Part shown: positions 19,926 through 29,482 of the stretch, piece after piece
Layout: each line of letters begins with the position of its first letter
Position numbering within the stretch: position 1 is the first letter of the stretch
DNA from: Cellvibrio mixtus subsp. mixtus J3-8
Lineage (GTDB): Bacteria; Pseudomonadota; Gammaproteobacteria; Pseudomonadales; Cellvibrionaceae
Direction of reading: 5' to 3'
DNA: 64,000 nucleotides
Assembly: GCF_000766945.1 (NCBI RefSeq)
Contig: NZ_KN266210.1
Span: forward strand, 185,922-249,921
Made by a program: the position numbers and the translations under genes
Notes under the pieces: generated by a model
Seen by the model: only the letters and a program-made list of their open reading frames with translations
Told to the model about the DNA's origin: nothing
The model's database searches: none

Positions 19926-20408
19926 TTAATCGCGGAAATTTTCAAACTGCATGGGCATTCCCAATTCCGCGGCGCGCAATGCAGCGATGCACTCCTGTAA
20001 GTCATCGCGTTTTTTACCGGTAACGCGCACTTGTTCACCCTGGATGCTGGCCTGGACTTTTAATTTCTTGTCTTTCACCAGCGCCACAATTTTTTTGGCC
20101 AAATCTTTATCAATACCGGTGCGCACAGTGACTTCACGCTTCACTTGTTTGCCGGCACTTTTTACCTGGCCGATTTCCAGGCAACTCACATCAATACCAT
20201 TTTTTGCCATTGCTGGCCTGAGAATGTCCAGCATTTGATCAAGTTGCATTTCAGCATCAGCCGTGATGGTAATTTCGTATTCCTTAAGTTCGAAACTTGC
20301 ATTTACGCCTTTAAAGTCAAAACGATTGGTAATCAAACGCTGGGCCTGATCAACCGAGTTGGTCAACGCGTGTTTATCAACTTCCGAAACCACATCAAAC
20401 GATGGCAT
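19926..20408 (-). CDS. yajQ: YajQ family nucleotide-binding protein
   Basis: A 160-aa member of the DUF520 family. Members have been reported to bind cyclic di-GMP (Xanthomonas, Pseudomonas) and, in other work, nucleotides or RNA. It starts [21 protein letters not shown], the family N-terminus, with the ATG at 20408. Other conserved parts are [33 protein letters not shown] and [21 protein letters not shown]. It lies 30 nt after ampE and could be co-transcribed with it. Confidence 0.95.
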   Translation of the reverse strand: MPSFDVVSEVDKHALTNSVDQAQRLITNRFDFKGVNASFELKEYEITITADAEMQLDQMLDILRPAMAKNGIDVSCLEIGQVKSAGKQVKREVTVRTGIDKDLAKKIVALVKDKKLKVQASIQGEQVRVTGKKRDDLQECIAALRAAELGMPMQFENFRD

Positions 20409-20438
20409 AACTAACCTCAATCAATTTCAAATTAAGCT

Positions 20439-21422
20439 TTAAACAATCAGGGTGGCGAAAGCGATAGCACATACCCAGAACAACAATGAACGAGTATAGA
20501 GCGGCACACTGGATTTAATTAATGCAAATGAATACGCCGGCTCAGTGTGGGTAGTCACTACATCACCCGTGAGATCTTCAATAATATCCTGGGTTTCCTC
20601 TTCCATTTCTTCTTGCAGCTCCGCCTTTTGTTCCGGATTCAATGTTGCCAGAATTTCAGTCGAGCTTTCTGTAGGCGCACCCAACGCACCGCGCAAGCAT
20701 TCATTTAACACGTGCTCGGACGAACTTTGTACATCCAGTAAATTGTTGCGCAACGGACAAGTTTCAAAGTTGCCCACAAACGCCCAGGTAAGCCCCATCA
20801 AACGTACCGACGGAAACTCCAGCAACCATAACCATTTGCTCGCCATTTTCGCCGCATCGCTGTCATGCTCGGAAAAATCGCGGTACAAAACACTCAAGCG
20901 ATATAGCAATGCTCCGAACGGGCCCGCAATAAAAAACCAGAAGAGCACGGCAAACGTACGTTCAAAACCGCGATAGGCGATAATTTTTAATGCTTCTGTA
21001 TGTAAGGTGCGCCAATCGGATACATCGCCTACCACCGGGTCCACATCACTGTTCCCACGCACACGATCCAGCAATTGAGCAGCAGCCACCGAGTCACCTC
21101 GTGTGGCTAATTCAATATATTCTTTTACATCTGCCACTATATCGCCGCGCCCCAGGCTGTAGAGCAATACAACGGAGTAGAGCAAAAATAACCAGATCCA
21201 TGATTTATCAAACGCCTGGTTAATAATCACAAAGATAACAACCAGCACCGCTAGCGGAATTATCAGTGAAAGTGCCAAAGGCAATCCTGCCACCGATGAA
21301 AAACCGGGCACCTTTTGCAGGCGATTAATTAGCCAGCGGAACCAACCATCGTAGTGCAACACACTGGCTGATCCCAACCAATATACAATTCCAAGTACTA
21401 CGACCAAACTGAGAAAAATCAT
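20439..21422 (-). CDS. ampE: AmpE-like inner-membrane protein
   Basis: A 327-aa membrane protein of the AmpE/CobD-like family, encoded next to ampD in many proteobacteria and linked to beta-lactamase induction, although its exact role is unclear. Hydrophobic helices lie at the N-terminus, at about 45-100, at about 175-205 and at the extreme C-terminus. Family segments are LYSLGRGDIVADVKEYIE, AYRGFERTFAVLFWFFIAGPFGALLYRL and LLEFPSVRLMGLTWAFVGNFE. It lies 55 nt after ampD. Confidence 0.9.
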   Translation of the reverse strand: MIFLSLVVVLGIVYWLGSASVLHYDGWFRWLINRLQKVPGFSSVAGLPLALSLIIPLAVLVVIFVIINQAFDKSWIWLFLLYSVVLLYSLGRGDIVADVKEYIELATRGDSVAAAQLLDRVRGNSDVDPVVGDVSDWRTLHTEALKIIAYRGFERTFAVLFWFFIAGPFGALLYRLSVLYRDFSEHDSDAAKMASKWLWLLEFPSVRLMGLTWAFVGNFETCPLRNNLLDVQSSSEHVLNECLRGALGAPTESSTEILATLNPEQKAELQEEMEEETQDIIEDLTGDVVTTHTEPAYSFALIKSSVPLYTRSLLFWVCAIAFATLIV

Positions 21423-21477
21423 AATGGTTAACTCTTGAGGTTTAACGCTTACACGGCTCGTGAATTAAAAACCAGGT

Positions 21478-22041
21478 TCACAAGGATGCAGAAAAACGCG
21501 GCCAATCAAATGCGGGGCCCGGATCTGTTTTGCGTCCGGGAGCGATCTGCTCATGGCCAGTAATACGCTCAGGTGTAAGTGTAGGATAAGTCAGCAACAG
21601 CTGGCGAGTCACTTTCGCCAGCGTGGCATACTGTTTATCGGTGTACGCCAGGGTATCCGTACCTTCCAATTCTATGCCAATTGAATAATCGTTGCAGTTG
21701 GCTATGCCGTTAAAACTGGACGTACCCGCATGCCATGCACGCTGGTCAAACGCGACAAATTGCGTCACGTTACCGTCGCGTTCGATGAATAAATGCGCAG
21801 AAACCTGCAAAGCAGCAATTGTTGCAAAATAAGGATGCCGGCTTGCATCCAATTGATTCTGGAAAAATTGCTGCACATATCCACCACCAAATTCCCCGGG
21901 CGGCAAGCTGATATTGTGAATCACCAGCAAACTGATTGGTGTATCGGGCGGACGCTGGTTGAAATTGGGTGATGGTACTTTGCGCGCAATGTTTAACCAA
22001 CTATCAACAATGGCGATGTCTTGTTCGTTCGCAGTTGTCAT
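21478..22041 (-). CDS. ampD: N-acetyl-anhydromuramyl-L-alanine amidase AmpD
   Basis: A cytoplasmic zinc amidase that removes the stem peptide from anhydro-muropeptides brought in by AmpG. The length of 187 aa is typical. Zinc ligands are His42 (VIHNISLPPG), His162 (GHEQIAPGRKTDPG) and Asp172; the catalytic Glu124 lies in YSIGIELEG. No signal peptide is seen, which fits AmpD rather than a periplasmic paralogue. With AmpG and AmpE it completes a recycling group; no AmpR or beta-lactamase gene is visible here. Confidence 0.96.
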   Translation of the reverse strand: MTTANEQDIAIVDSWLNIARKVPSPNFNQRPPDTPISLLVIHNISLPPGEFGGGYVQQFFQNQLDASRHPYFATIAALQVSAHLFIERDGNVTQFVAFDQRAWHAGTSSFNGIANCNDYSIGIELEGTDTLAYTDKQYATLAKVTRQLLLTYPTLTPERITGHEQIAPGRKTDPGPAFDWPRFSASL

Positions 22042-22095
22042 TGTTAAACCTGATTTGCTCTCCCCAAATGAGAGAGCGCAACTAAAGAAATGAAA

Positions 22096-23577
22096 TTACG
22101 CAGGAATTGTGCGATCTTCGGCCCAAACACGCAACTGCGCAATCTGTTCTGCCATAACAACCGATAGCGGACTGGTTGCTGCAATTTCATGCAGCAATAT
22201 ATCTGTACTTATCGGTTTACCTTCTGCAGATGCAGAATAAAGCGCAGCAATAATCACCTGCTCAATTTCCGAACCGGAAAATCCCTGGGTTGTGAGGCTT
22301 AATTTTTCCAGATCAAAACCCGGCAATGGGCAACCGCGCTTGCGCAAATGAATTGCAAAGATATCTTTGCGTACCTCCGGACCCGGCAAATCGACAAAAA
22401 AGATTTCATCCAGGCGACCCTTGCGAATTAATTCCGGTGGCAGGCGCGAAATATCATTACTGGTCGCTACGATAAATACCCTTGTGCGCCGCTCCGCCAT
22501 CCAGGTTAATAAAGTGCCGAGTAACCGCTGCGATACACCATTATCGTTACCATCCTGCGCCATGCCTTTTTCAATTTCATCCAGCCATAACACACAAGGC
22601 GACATTGCGTCGGCCAACTTTAAGGCTTCGCGCAAATTGCGTTCGGTTTCACCATGGAATTTATTGTAGAGCGCACCTACGTCCATCCGCATTAACGGCA
22701 GGCCCCACAAACCGGCAACTGCTTTCGCCGCAAGGCTTTTACCACTGCCCTGCACCCCCAATAATAAAATCCCTTTGGGTCTGTCGAGTTTAGAGTCGTC
22801 ATCGCTAAACGCCTCGCGGCGCGTTAACAGCCAGCGTTTTAAATTGTGTAAACCACCCACATTGGAAAAATCTTCCGTTTGCTGTTCAAAGCTGACCACA
22901 CCTTCCATATCGAGCAACGCAAATTTTGCTTTATTGATGCGCGGCAAATCATCCTCATTCAAAGAACCATCATTCCAGATAGCGCCGCGCACCAAACGGC
23001 GCACATCGCTGGCATTCATGCCCTGCAAATTATTCACAAGTTTTTTAAGTGTAATGTTGTCCGTTTTGACACGCGCCCCCATATGGCGATCAGACCAGTC
23101 TTTGGCTTCATCGCGAATAATTTCCATGATTTTATCGTCATCAGGCAAGGTCAACGCATAGCTCGCACTGTAACGCGATAATTCAGCGGGCAAGCGCAAT
23201 TGATGGCTCAGGAAAACCAGCGTGTGGGGAATAGCAAAGTGATTGAGTGCAATATCTTTTAACAACCGTACAATTTGCGGCTGGTCAATAAGGAACGGAT
23301 GAATATCACACAACGCATACATGCCCGGTTGCATTTGCTGCTTGATATGACGAAGCATTTCTTCTGCTTCATTTAATTCAGTACCTTTGGGAACCAGTTG
23401 CGGACCAAAGTTCAAACGCGATAAACCATCAGTCACAGACCAGCGATGCAAATCCTTGCTATGTTTGTTAGCTACTTTCAGCAAGACATCCAGCGCTTTC
23501 TTTTCTTCGTAGGTTTCGATTACCAATAATGGTATGCGCGAATCCAGTAACAGTTTTATTTCATCAACATCTTGCAC
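22096..23577 (-). CDS. Ycf46-type AAA ATPase
   Basis: A 493-aa AAA protein. The N-terminal 230 residues match the non-ATPase half of the cyanobacterial/plastid Ycf46 family (RIPLLVIETYEEKKALDVL, PGMYALCDIHPFL, ALTLPDDDKIMEII). The ATPase core has Walker A GVQGSGKS (274-281), Walker B CVLWLDEIEK, sensor VIVATSND-like FIVATSNDISRLP and the arginine-containing RKGRLDEIFFVDLP. The function in bacteria is poorly known. The start is GTG at 23577, supported by AGGAG 7 nt upstream. It lies 54 nt before ampD, so it could be part of that transcription unit. Confidence 0.9.
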   Translation of the reverse strand: MQDVDEIKLLLDSRIPLLVIETYEEKKALDVLLKVANKHSKDLHRWSVTDGLSRLNFGPQLVPKGTELNEAEEMLRHIKQQMQPGMYALCDIHPFLIDQPQIVRLLKDIALNHFAIPHTLVFLSHQLRLPAELSRYSASYALTLPDDDKIMEIIRDEAKDWSDRHMGARVKTDNITLKKLVNNLQGMNASDVRRLVRGAIWNDGSLNEDDLPRINKAKFALLDMEGVVSFEQQTEDFSNVGGLHNLKRWLLTRREAFSDDDSKLDRPKGILLLGVQGSGKSLAAKAVAGLWGLPLMRMDVGALYNKFHGETERNLREALKLADAMSPCVLWLDEIEKGMAQDGNDNGVSQRLLGTLLTWMAERRTRVFIVATSNDISRLPPELIRKGRLDEIFFVDLPGPEVRKDIFAIHLRKRGCPLPGFDLEKLSLTTQGFSGSEIEQVIIAALYSASAEGKPISTDILLHEIAATSPLSVVMAEQIAQLRVWAEDRTIPA

Positions 23578-23686
23578 GCTTGTCTCCTTTCGATCCGACC
23601 GCGGTTATTACCACCAGCCGTTACAGTTGCAGGAAACAAGCATGCAGCGACAACCAACACCTTGCAATCAATTTTTACCCAAACTG

Positions 23687-26389
23687 TTAAGGCGCCATGA
23701 CTTCAATTACTTGTTGGACGCGAATATCGCTGCTGGAGGCTCCGACCTGGATCTCATAACGGCCGGGATCAACGGCGTAGGCTTTTTTCTGCTCGTCGTA
23801 AATCAGCAAATCCCTGTCAGGCTGCAAGGTAAAATACAGCGAACGGGATTCGCCTTTATCCAAATGCACTCGCTGCACTGCACGTAATTCTTTTAATGCC
23901 CGTGAACGTTGCGGTTGCAGCGGTTTAACGTATACCTGCACCACCTCATCGCCCGCCCATTTTCCGGTATTTTTTACTTGCAATTGCAGGTTAATTTTCT
24001 GTTGTGCTGTGATACGGGTTTGATCGAGTTTCAATCCGGAATAATTAAACCGCGTGTAGGACAGTCCAAAACCAAATGGATAAAGCGCGTCGCCGGCAAA
24101 ATAACGATAGGTGCGATTTGCCATGGAATAATCTTCAAAAGGTGGCAACTTTTCATCCGCCTTGTAGAACGTAACAGGTAAACGCCCGGCGGGGTTGATA
24201 TCACCAAACAATACATCCGCGACCGCATTCCCCCCACGCTGGCCGGGATACCAGCTCATTAAAATGGCGGAAAGGTTTTTATCTGCCCAATCAATTGCCA
24301 TCGCCGAACCACCCGTCAACACCATGACAATGGGTTTTCCAGTTTTGTGTAACGCTTCCAATAATTTTTGCTGGATGGAGGGTATGCGAATATCAGTGCG
24401 ATCTCCGCCGGCAAAGCCGGGATAATTTACTTTCATTTCTTCCCCTTCCACATCGCCGGTTAAACCGCCGGCGAAGACAATAACATCCGCATTTTTTGCA
24501 GCGGCGATTGCTTCATCAAATGGGGCTTTGCCTCCAGGCAAACGCCAGGCGAGACGCACTTCAGCATCGCGAATATCTTCAAAATATTCCAGGGTAATGT
24601 CATATGCTTTGCCAGCGTGCAATTCAATTTGCGCACTATGGCTGCGCAAACGCTCAGCCAATTGCCATGAATCGATTATTGTTTTTCCATCAATTTTTAA
24701 TCGCACGCCATCATTGGCACTGACATTTAATTCGTACACACCGGAAACCGGGGGCAATAATTGCCCAGTCCAGCGCACACTAAAATTATCACCAGGCAAA
24801 CCGGCAGTCGCGGCAATTTCTCCGCGCGCAACAAATGAATCTGTAGGTGCCCCACGATCCCAGCGAAAAGCAATACGAGAATCCACACGAGCCAGCACCG
24901 GTTTTCCAGCAAGCTCTACACCTTTGAAATATTCACCGTGTAAACCTTGTTCAGTTGAATTCGCTGAAGGACGCAAATAAGCGGGATCAATTACCGCAGC
25001 CGCACGTGGATCTTCCCGCCCTTCCACCAGGTCAACGCCACGCGCATACACAACCTGTGTATCCGGCGAAACCGCTGCGCGAATTCCCTGTAAAATAGTG
25101 ACTGGTGCAGCTGGCGTACCGTAATAATTACCGAGCAGCGACATGACCTCATCCGCGGTGGGGCCGACAACTGCAATATTTTTTACCGATTTTTTTAATG
25201 GCAAAATGCCATTATTTTTTAATAACACAAGCGATTGTTGCGCGGCTTTGCGTGCAAGTTGATCATGCTTGGGGGATTGATTAACTGAGTAAGGAATTTG
25301 CGCCCAGGATACATCAGCAACAGAATCAAACATTCCCAGGCGAAAGCGTGTTAAAAACAAACGGCGCAACGAATCATCGATTTCCGCTTCGCTCACCAAA
25401 CCTTGCTTAACGGCATTCACTAACGCGTGATAGGTTTTTCCACAATTTAATTCAGTGCCTTTTTTAACACCGAGGGCCGCCGCTTGTTCAGCCGTCTTAA
25501 CAATTTTGTGATGCAGGAAAATATCTTCAATTGAATCGCAATCAGAAACAACATAACCGGTAAAACCCCAGTCCTTGCGTAAAATATCAATTAATAAACG
25601 CTGGCTGGCCGATGCAGATTCCCCACCAACGCGGTTGTAAGCGCCCATTACTGAGGCAACATTTCCCTCCTGTACCAACGCTTTAAATGCAGGTAAGTAG
25701 GTTTCATATAAGTCGCGTTCACTTGGAGAAACGTCGAAATGATGGCGATCGGCTTCAGGGCCGGAATGCACAGCAAAATGCTTGGCCGTTGCATCGGTTT
25801 TGCGATATTTAGTGGTTGGTGCACCGGTGTAATCGCCCTGCAAACCTTTTACAAACTCAACGCCCATACGGCTGGTGAGGTAAGGGTCTTCGCCGTAGGT
25901 TTCCTGGCCGCGCCCCCAACGTGGATCGCGGAAAATATTGATATTGGGCGACCAGAACGTCAGCCCCTGATAACGTAAACGCTGGTCGCGGCGAGCAAAT
26001 TCATGGTGTTTCGCACGGCCTTCATCGCTAATAGCGCGGGCAACTTCGCCAATCAACGCCGGGTCAAACGTCGCTGCCAAACCAATCGCCTGGGGAAATA
26101 CCGTGGCATCACCGGCGCGCGCCACACCGTGTAGAGCTTCGTTCCACCATTCATATCCAGGCACCCCCAAACGCGGAATCGCCGGGGCATCATTGAGCAT
26201 CTGCGCCACTTTTTCCTCCAGCGTCATGCGCGCTACAAGATCAGCGGCGCGCATTTCAAACGTACGTGAGGCATCTTTATAAATAGCATCATGGATTTGA
26301 ATCGGTGGCGGCGGAGCTGCCACAGCTGACACCAAGCCAGATGTCGCAAGCATCATTGAAAAAACGCGAAAGGAAAAACGGAAATACAT
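23687..26389 (-). CDS. Secreted GH3 glycosidase (beta-glucosidase or beta-xylosidase) with PA14 insert
   Basis: A 900-aa exported glycoside hydrolase. The signal peptide is about 1-25. The GH3 N-domain has PGYEWWNEALHGVARAG, SPNINIFRDPRWGRGQETYGEDP and catalytic nucleophile Asp283 in YVVSDCDS. The GH3 C-domain is interrupted by a PA14 domain at about 490-620 (LHGEYFKGVELAG, GVYELNVSANDGVRLKIDG), a carbohydrate-binding insert that can shape the active site. A fibronectin-III-like C-terminal domain ends the protein (QVKNTGKWAGDEVVQVYV). The WWNEALHG motif is frequent in GH3 beta-xylosidases and in some beta-glucosidases, so specificity is open. There is no polyserine linker or CBM, suggesting a periplasmic enzyme acting on oligosaccharides. 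Confidence 0.9.
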   Translation of the reverse strand: MYFRFSFRVFSMMLATSGLVSAVAAPPPPIQIHDAIYKDASRTFEMRAADLVARMTLEEKVAQMLNDAPAIPRLGVPGYEWWNEALHGVARAGDATVFPQAIGLAATFDPALIGEVARAISDEGRAKHHEFARRDQRLRYQGLTFWSPNINIFRDPRWGRGQETYGEDPYLTSRMGVEFVKGLQGDYTGAPTTKYRKTDATAKHFAVHSGPEADRHHFDVSPSERDLYETYLPAFKALVQEGNVASVMGAYNRVGGESASASQRLLIDILRKDWGFTGYVVSDCDSIEDIFLHHKIVKTAEQAAALGVKKGTELNCGKTYHALVNAVKQGLVSEAEIDDSLRRLFLTRFRLGMFDSVADVSWAQIPYSVNQSPKHDQLARKAAQQSLVLLKNNGILPLKKSVKNIAVVGPTADEVMSLLGNYYGTPAAPVTILQGIRAAVSPDTQVVYARGVDLVEGREDPRAAAVIDPAYLRPSANSTEQGLHGEYFKGVELAGKPVLARVDSRIAFRWDRGAPTDSFVARGEIAATAGLPGDNFSVRWTGQLLPPVSGVYELNVSANDGVRLKIDGKTIIDSWQLAERLRSHSAQIELHAGKAYDITLEYFEDIRDAEVRLAWRLPGGKAPFDEAIAAAKNADVIVFAGGLTGDVEGEEMKVNYPGFAGGDRTDIRIPSIQQKLLEALHKTGKPIVMVLTGGSAMAIDWADKNLSAILMSWYPGQRGGNAVADVLFGDINPAGRLPVTFYKADEKLPPFEDYSMANRTYRYFAGDALYPFGFGLSYTRFNYSGLKLDQTRITAQQKINLQLQVKNTGKWAGDEVVQVYVKPLQPQRSRALKELRAVQRVHLDKGESRSLYFTLQPDRDLLIYDEQKKAYAVDPGRYEIQVGASSSDIRVQQVIEVMAP

Positions 26390-26526
26390 GGAAAAAAGCC
26401 CCGTTAGCCAGAAAAAATTTATTATTTTTTGACTATATTCAGGGCACCACTTGTATACAAGTAAATTAGGGTTAAGCCTGTGCGGGATTTCTGTTTTAAT
26501 AACACATCTTCTGCGGAGAACTGACC

Positions 26527-27171
26527 ATGTCCCGACACCTCAGCCTCATCGACAATTTTATCATCAACGCTGACCGTGCATTGCGTACCCTCGCAGCAGG
26601 TGGCGATATGACCTGCGAGCGTCCCTCACCTGCTCGACCACTTGATGAAGCAGACCTCAGTGATAGCGAGCGCAAACAAGCTGCTGCCCTTATGCGTGTG
26701 AACCACACCGGGGAAGTCTGCGCACAAGCGCTCTACCAAGGCCAGGCGCTTACCGCAAAATTGCCGCAAGTGCGAAAAGAAATGGAACATGCGGCAGAGG
26801 AAGAAATTGATCATTTGGTATGGTGCCAGGAGCGAATCGATGCATTGGGTAGCCACACCAGTTATCTCAATCCGGTTTGGTATGGGTTGTCTTTCGCGAT
26901 TGGCGCTGGCGCTGGCCTGGTAAGTGATAGAGTCAGTTTGGGATTTGTGGCAGCCACGGAAGACCAGGTGTGCAAACATCTGGAAAGCCATCTGGAGCAA
27001 TTGCCAATTACTGACTTGCGCAGTCGTGCAGTCGTAGAACAAATGTTGGAAGATGAAGCGCGCCATGCAGATATGGCATTGAGTGCAGGTGGTTACAATT
27101 TCCCTACGCCCGTGAAAGGAATAATGACACTGGTTTCAAAAGCAATGACGCAAACCAGTTATTACATTTAA
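26527..27171 (+). CDS. coq7: Coq7-type di-iron demethoxyubiquinone hydroxylase
   Basis: It catalyses the penultimate hydroxylation in ubiquinone synthesis (2-polyprenyl-3-methyl-6-methoxy-1,4-benzoquinone to its hydroxy form). The protein is 214 aa. The di-iron ligands are in [13 protein letters not shown] (Glu, with His nearby), [16 protein letters not shown], and the C-terminal helices ([16 protein letters not shown] and [13 protein letters not shown]). GGAG lies 8 nt before the ATG. It is divergent from the GH3 gene and convergent with osmC. The neighbourhood coq7, osmC, vfr, trpC matches the Pseudomonas order, except that a speD gene is missing. Confidence 0.95.
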   Translation: MSRHLSLIDNFIINADRALRTLAAGGDMTCERPSPARPLDEADLSDSERKQAAALMRVNHTGEVCAQALYQGQALTAKLPQVRKEMEHAAEEEIDHLVWCQERIDALGSHTSYLNPVWYGLSFAIGAGAGLVSDRVSLGFVAATEDQVCKHLESHLEQLPITDLRSRAVVEQMLEDEARHADMALSAGGYNFPTPVKGIMTLVSKAMTQTSYYI

Positions 27172-27194
27172 AAGCTATCGGACAGTGTCAATTT

Positions 27195-27230
27195 TTTTGC
27201 CGGAGTTGTTTTAATGCAACTCCGGCAAAA
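27195..27230. repeat. 14-bp inverted repeat between convergent coq7 and osmC
   Basis: A perfect 14-bp stem (TTTTGCCGGAGTTG and its complement), 8-nt loop. The T run lies before, not after, the hairpin on each strand, so it lacks the layout of a classic intrinsic terminator but probably still marks the 3' ends of both genes. Confidence 0.6.
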
Positions 27231-27254
27231 CAAAACCCGCAAAAATACCGCTAA

Positions 27255-27680
27255 TCAAGCCTCACGAATTTCATAAGAATGAGTAATCTCTACCCCGCCC
27301 GCTTCCAGCATAATTGACGCGGAACAATATTTGGTTGCCGATAATTCAACAGCACGCTTAACCTGCGCTTCCTTCAATTCCTTACCGGTTACCAGAAATT
27401 TCATATGGATTTTGGTAAATGGCGAGGGCACACCTTCAGCACGTTCTGCATCCAGCTCGCAACGACAATCAGTAACTTGTTGGCGGGCCTTGGTCAAAAT
27501 GCTCATTACATCAAACGATGAACAACCACCCAGCCCCAATAACAACATTTCCATCGGGCGTACGCCGGTATTGCGACCACCATGATCCGGCGGGCCATCC
27601 ATTAATACAGCGTGACCACTACCCGATTCTCCCAGAAATTGGGCACCATCAACCCACTTCACAACTGCTTGCATATTCAT
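27255..27680 (-). CDS. OsmC/YhfA family protein
   Basis: A 141-aa OsmC-fold protein. OsmC and Ohr enzymes reduce organic peroxides with two cysteines; here the candidates are the Cys in LLGLGGCSSFDVMSIL and the one in SATKYCSASIML. This spacing is that of the YhfA subgroup, whose substrate is not established. The sequence begins MNMQAVVKWVDGAQFLGESGSGHAVLMD. It is convergent with coq7 and divergent from vfr, a gene order conserved in Pseudomonas. Confidence 0.9.
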   Translation of the reverse strand: MNMQAVVKWVDGAQFLGESGSGHAVLMDGPPDHGGRNTGVRPMEMLLLGLGGCSSFDVMSILTKARQQVTDCRCELDAERAEGVPSPFTKIHMKFLVTGKELKEAQVKRAVELSATKYCSASIMLEAGGVEITHSYEIREA

Positions 27681-27950
27681 CCACCCGGTATTTACCGTTC
27701 ATTTCGAGAAGGCGCGTAGCCTACCATATTAAAAGTGCAAAGCCGAAATGTCGCATTATTCAACATTTACCGTTATGCAAGTCATTTTTTCTAGACAATT
27801 CAATTAACTAGGCTTATAACTGCATCACAAATTTTCAGGATGTTACGGCTCCTCTATAGCCGCCAAGCGTCCTTGTCGTCATAATAAATTTCATATGTAA
27901 ATTAATCATATAAAAATCTCTCAACCATTACAAAAATCAGGAGCCACACC

Positions 27951-28586
27951 TTGGTCGCTGTCTCACTAACACCGCACATTAAGAATGTGGAAGAATTTCT
28001 AGTTCATTGTCACCGTCGCCGTTATCCCGCCAAAAGCACTATCATTTACGCGGGCGACAAGAGTGACTCCCTGTATTACATAGTCAAAGGGTCAGTGACC
28101 GTACTGATTGAGGATGACGAAGGCCACGAAATGATCGTTGCCTATTTGAACGATGGCGACTTCTTTGGGGAGATGGGCCTGTTCGATGAAAAAGATTCCC
28201 GCAGTGCCTGGGTTCGCGCAAAATCCGAATGTGAAGTTGCCGAAATCAGCTATGCCAAATTCCAGGAAATTTCCGAATCCCATCCGGAGTTTTTATTTGC
28301 CCTGGGCAGCCAGATGGCCCGTCGCTTGCGCGCCACTACACGGAAAGTGGGCGACCTTGCCTTCCTCGATGTAACTGGTCGTGTTGCGCGTACACTGCTG
28401 GAACTGTGCAAGGAACCCGATGCAATGACTCATCCCGATGGTATGCAAATCAAGATTACTCGCCAGGAAATTGGTCGTATTGTTGGCTGCTCACGTGAGA
28501 TGGTTGGTCGCGTACTCAAGACATTGGAAGATCAAGGCCTTGTGTTAGTGAAAGGTAAAACGATGGTAGTTTACGGCACGCGTTAA
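27951..28586 (+). CDS. vfr: Crp/Vfr-type cAMP-responsive global regulator
   Basis: A 211-aa CRP-family transcription factor. The cyclic-nucleotide domain includes [12 protein letters not shown] and the [16 protein letters not shown] phosphate-binding cassette region. The C-terminal winged helix has recognition helix [27 protein letters not shown]. Overall similarity to Pseudomonas Vfr is evident, and the neighbours (trpC, osmC) are the same as there. The only start with a good ribosome binding site (AGGAG 7-8 nt upstream) is TTG at 27951. The 270-nt upstream region holds at most a CRP half-site (TCACA near 27825). In polysaccharide degraders, Crp-type regulators often control secreted hydrolases, so the GH genes here are plausible targets (inference). 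Confidence 0.95.
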   Translation: MVAVSLTPHIKNVEEFLVHCHRRRYPAKSTIIYAGDKSDSLYYIVKGSVTVLIEDDEGHEMIVAYLNDGDFFGEMGLFDEKDSRSAWVRAKSECEVAEISYAKFQEISESHPEFLFALGSQMARRLRATTRKVGDLAFLDVTGRVARTLLELCKEPDAMTHPDGMQIKITRQEIGRIVGCSREMVGRVLKTLEDQGLVLVKGKTMVVYGTR

Positions 28587-28605
28587 TTGCCTGACCAGAA
28601 TAAAA

Positions 28606-28636
28606 AAATAAAGCCCGCACATGCGGGCTTTATTTT
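28606..28636. terminator. Bidirectional terminator between vfr and trpC
   Basis: A 13-bp stem (AAATAAAGCCCGC with its complement), 4-nt loop, and T or A tracts on both sides; it serves the convergent vfr and trpC transcripts. Confidence 0.88.
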
Positions 28637-28651
28637 TTGCGCCGGAGAAAA

Positions 28652-29449
28652 TCAGGCAAAGAATTCCGCTAGCGCCTGCCCCGGTTCTGCTGCGCGCATA
28701 AACGCTTCGCCAACCAGAAATGCATGCACATTTTTATCGCGCATGGCTTTTACATCGGCCGGAGCAAGGATTCCGCTTTCGGTAACCACAATCCTGTCAT
28801 TGCCAATTTTATCCAGCAGTTGATAGGTGGTATCCAGCGTTAAATCAAACGTATGGAGATTGCGATTGTTAATACCGATTAATTTGTTGGGCAATTCCAA
28901 TGCGATATCCAGCTCGCGCTCGTCATGCACCTCTACCAATACATCCAAACCGATTTCATGGGCAAGCGCATTAAGTTCTTTCAGCTTGGCCGTTTCCAAT
29001 GCGGAAACAATTAACAGCACGCAATCCGCACCCAACGCACGCGCTTCGTAAATGTGATATTCATCGACCAGAAAATCCTTGCGGATTACCGGCAAACTCA
29101 CCGCAGCACGCGCTTGTTGTAGATAACTATCAGCGCCCTGGAAAAAATCCACGTCTGTTAATATCGATAAGCACGCTGCACCACCTTTTTCATAGGAGCA
29201 CGCGATTTCATCCGGCACAAAATGCTCACGAATAACACCTTTGCTGGGCGATGCTTTTTTAATTTCCGCAATAACTGCCGCTTTACCTTGGGCAATTTTG
29301 GTTTCAATCGCGTTGACAAAGCCACGTGCAGGCAATTGAGCCGCTGCACGACTTTTTAATTCATCAAGTGAAACACGCGCTTTTCGTTCAGCAATTTCTT
29401 CCCACTTACGGGCGATAATTTTGCGTAATACGGTTGGTGTATCAGACAT
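28652..29449 (-). CDS. trpC: Indole-3-glycerol-phosphate synthase TrpC
   Basis: It closes the indole ring in tryptophan synthesis. It is a single-function TrpC of 265 aa with a TIM barrel: catalytic lysine in [15 protein letters not shown], then [54 protein letters not shown], and the C-terminal [14 protein letters not shown] phosphate site. The start at 29449 ([15 protein letters not shown]) is chosen over an upstream TTG at 29461. It lies 33 nt after trpD. It is not fused to trpF, as is usual in pseudomonads. Confidence 0.97.
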   Translation of the reverse strand: MSDTPTVLRKIIARKWEEIAERKARVSLDELKSRAAAQLPARGFVNAIETKIAQGKAAVIAEIKKASPSKGVIREHFVPDEIACSYEKGGAACLSILTDVDFFQGADSYLQQARAAVSLPVIRKDFLVDEYHIYEARALGADCVLLIVSALETAKLKELNALAHEIGLDVLVEVHDERELDIALELPNKLIGINNRNLHTFDLTLDTTYQLLDKIGNDRIVVTESGILAPADVKAMRDKNVHAFLVGEAFMRAAEPGQALAEFFA

Positions 29450-29482
29450 GGAATTTTCCAATTAACATTTATAAAAGTTCGA

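Noticed and set aside
27820-27840. CRP binding site in front of vfr
   Set aside because: Only one half-site (TCACA) is recognisable; the opposing half is too degenerate to list as a feature.
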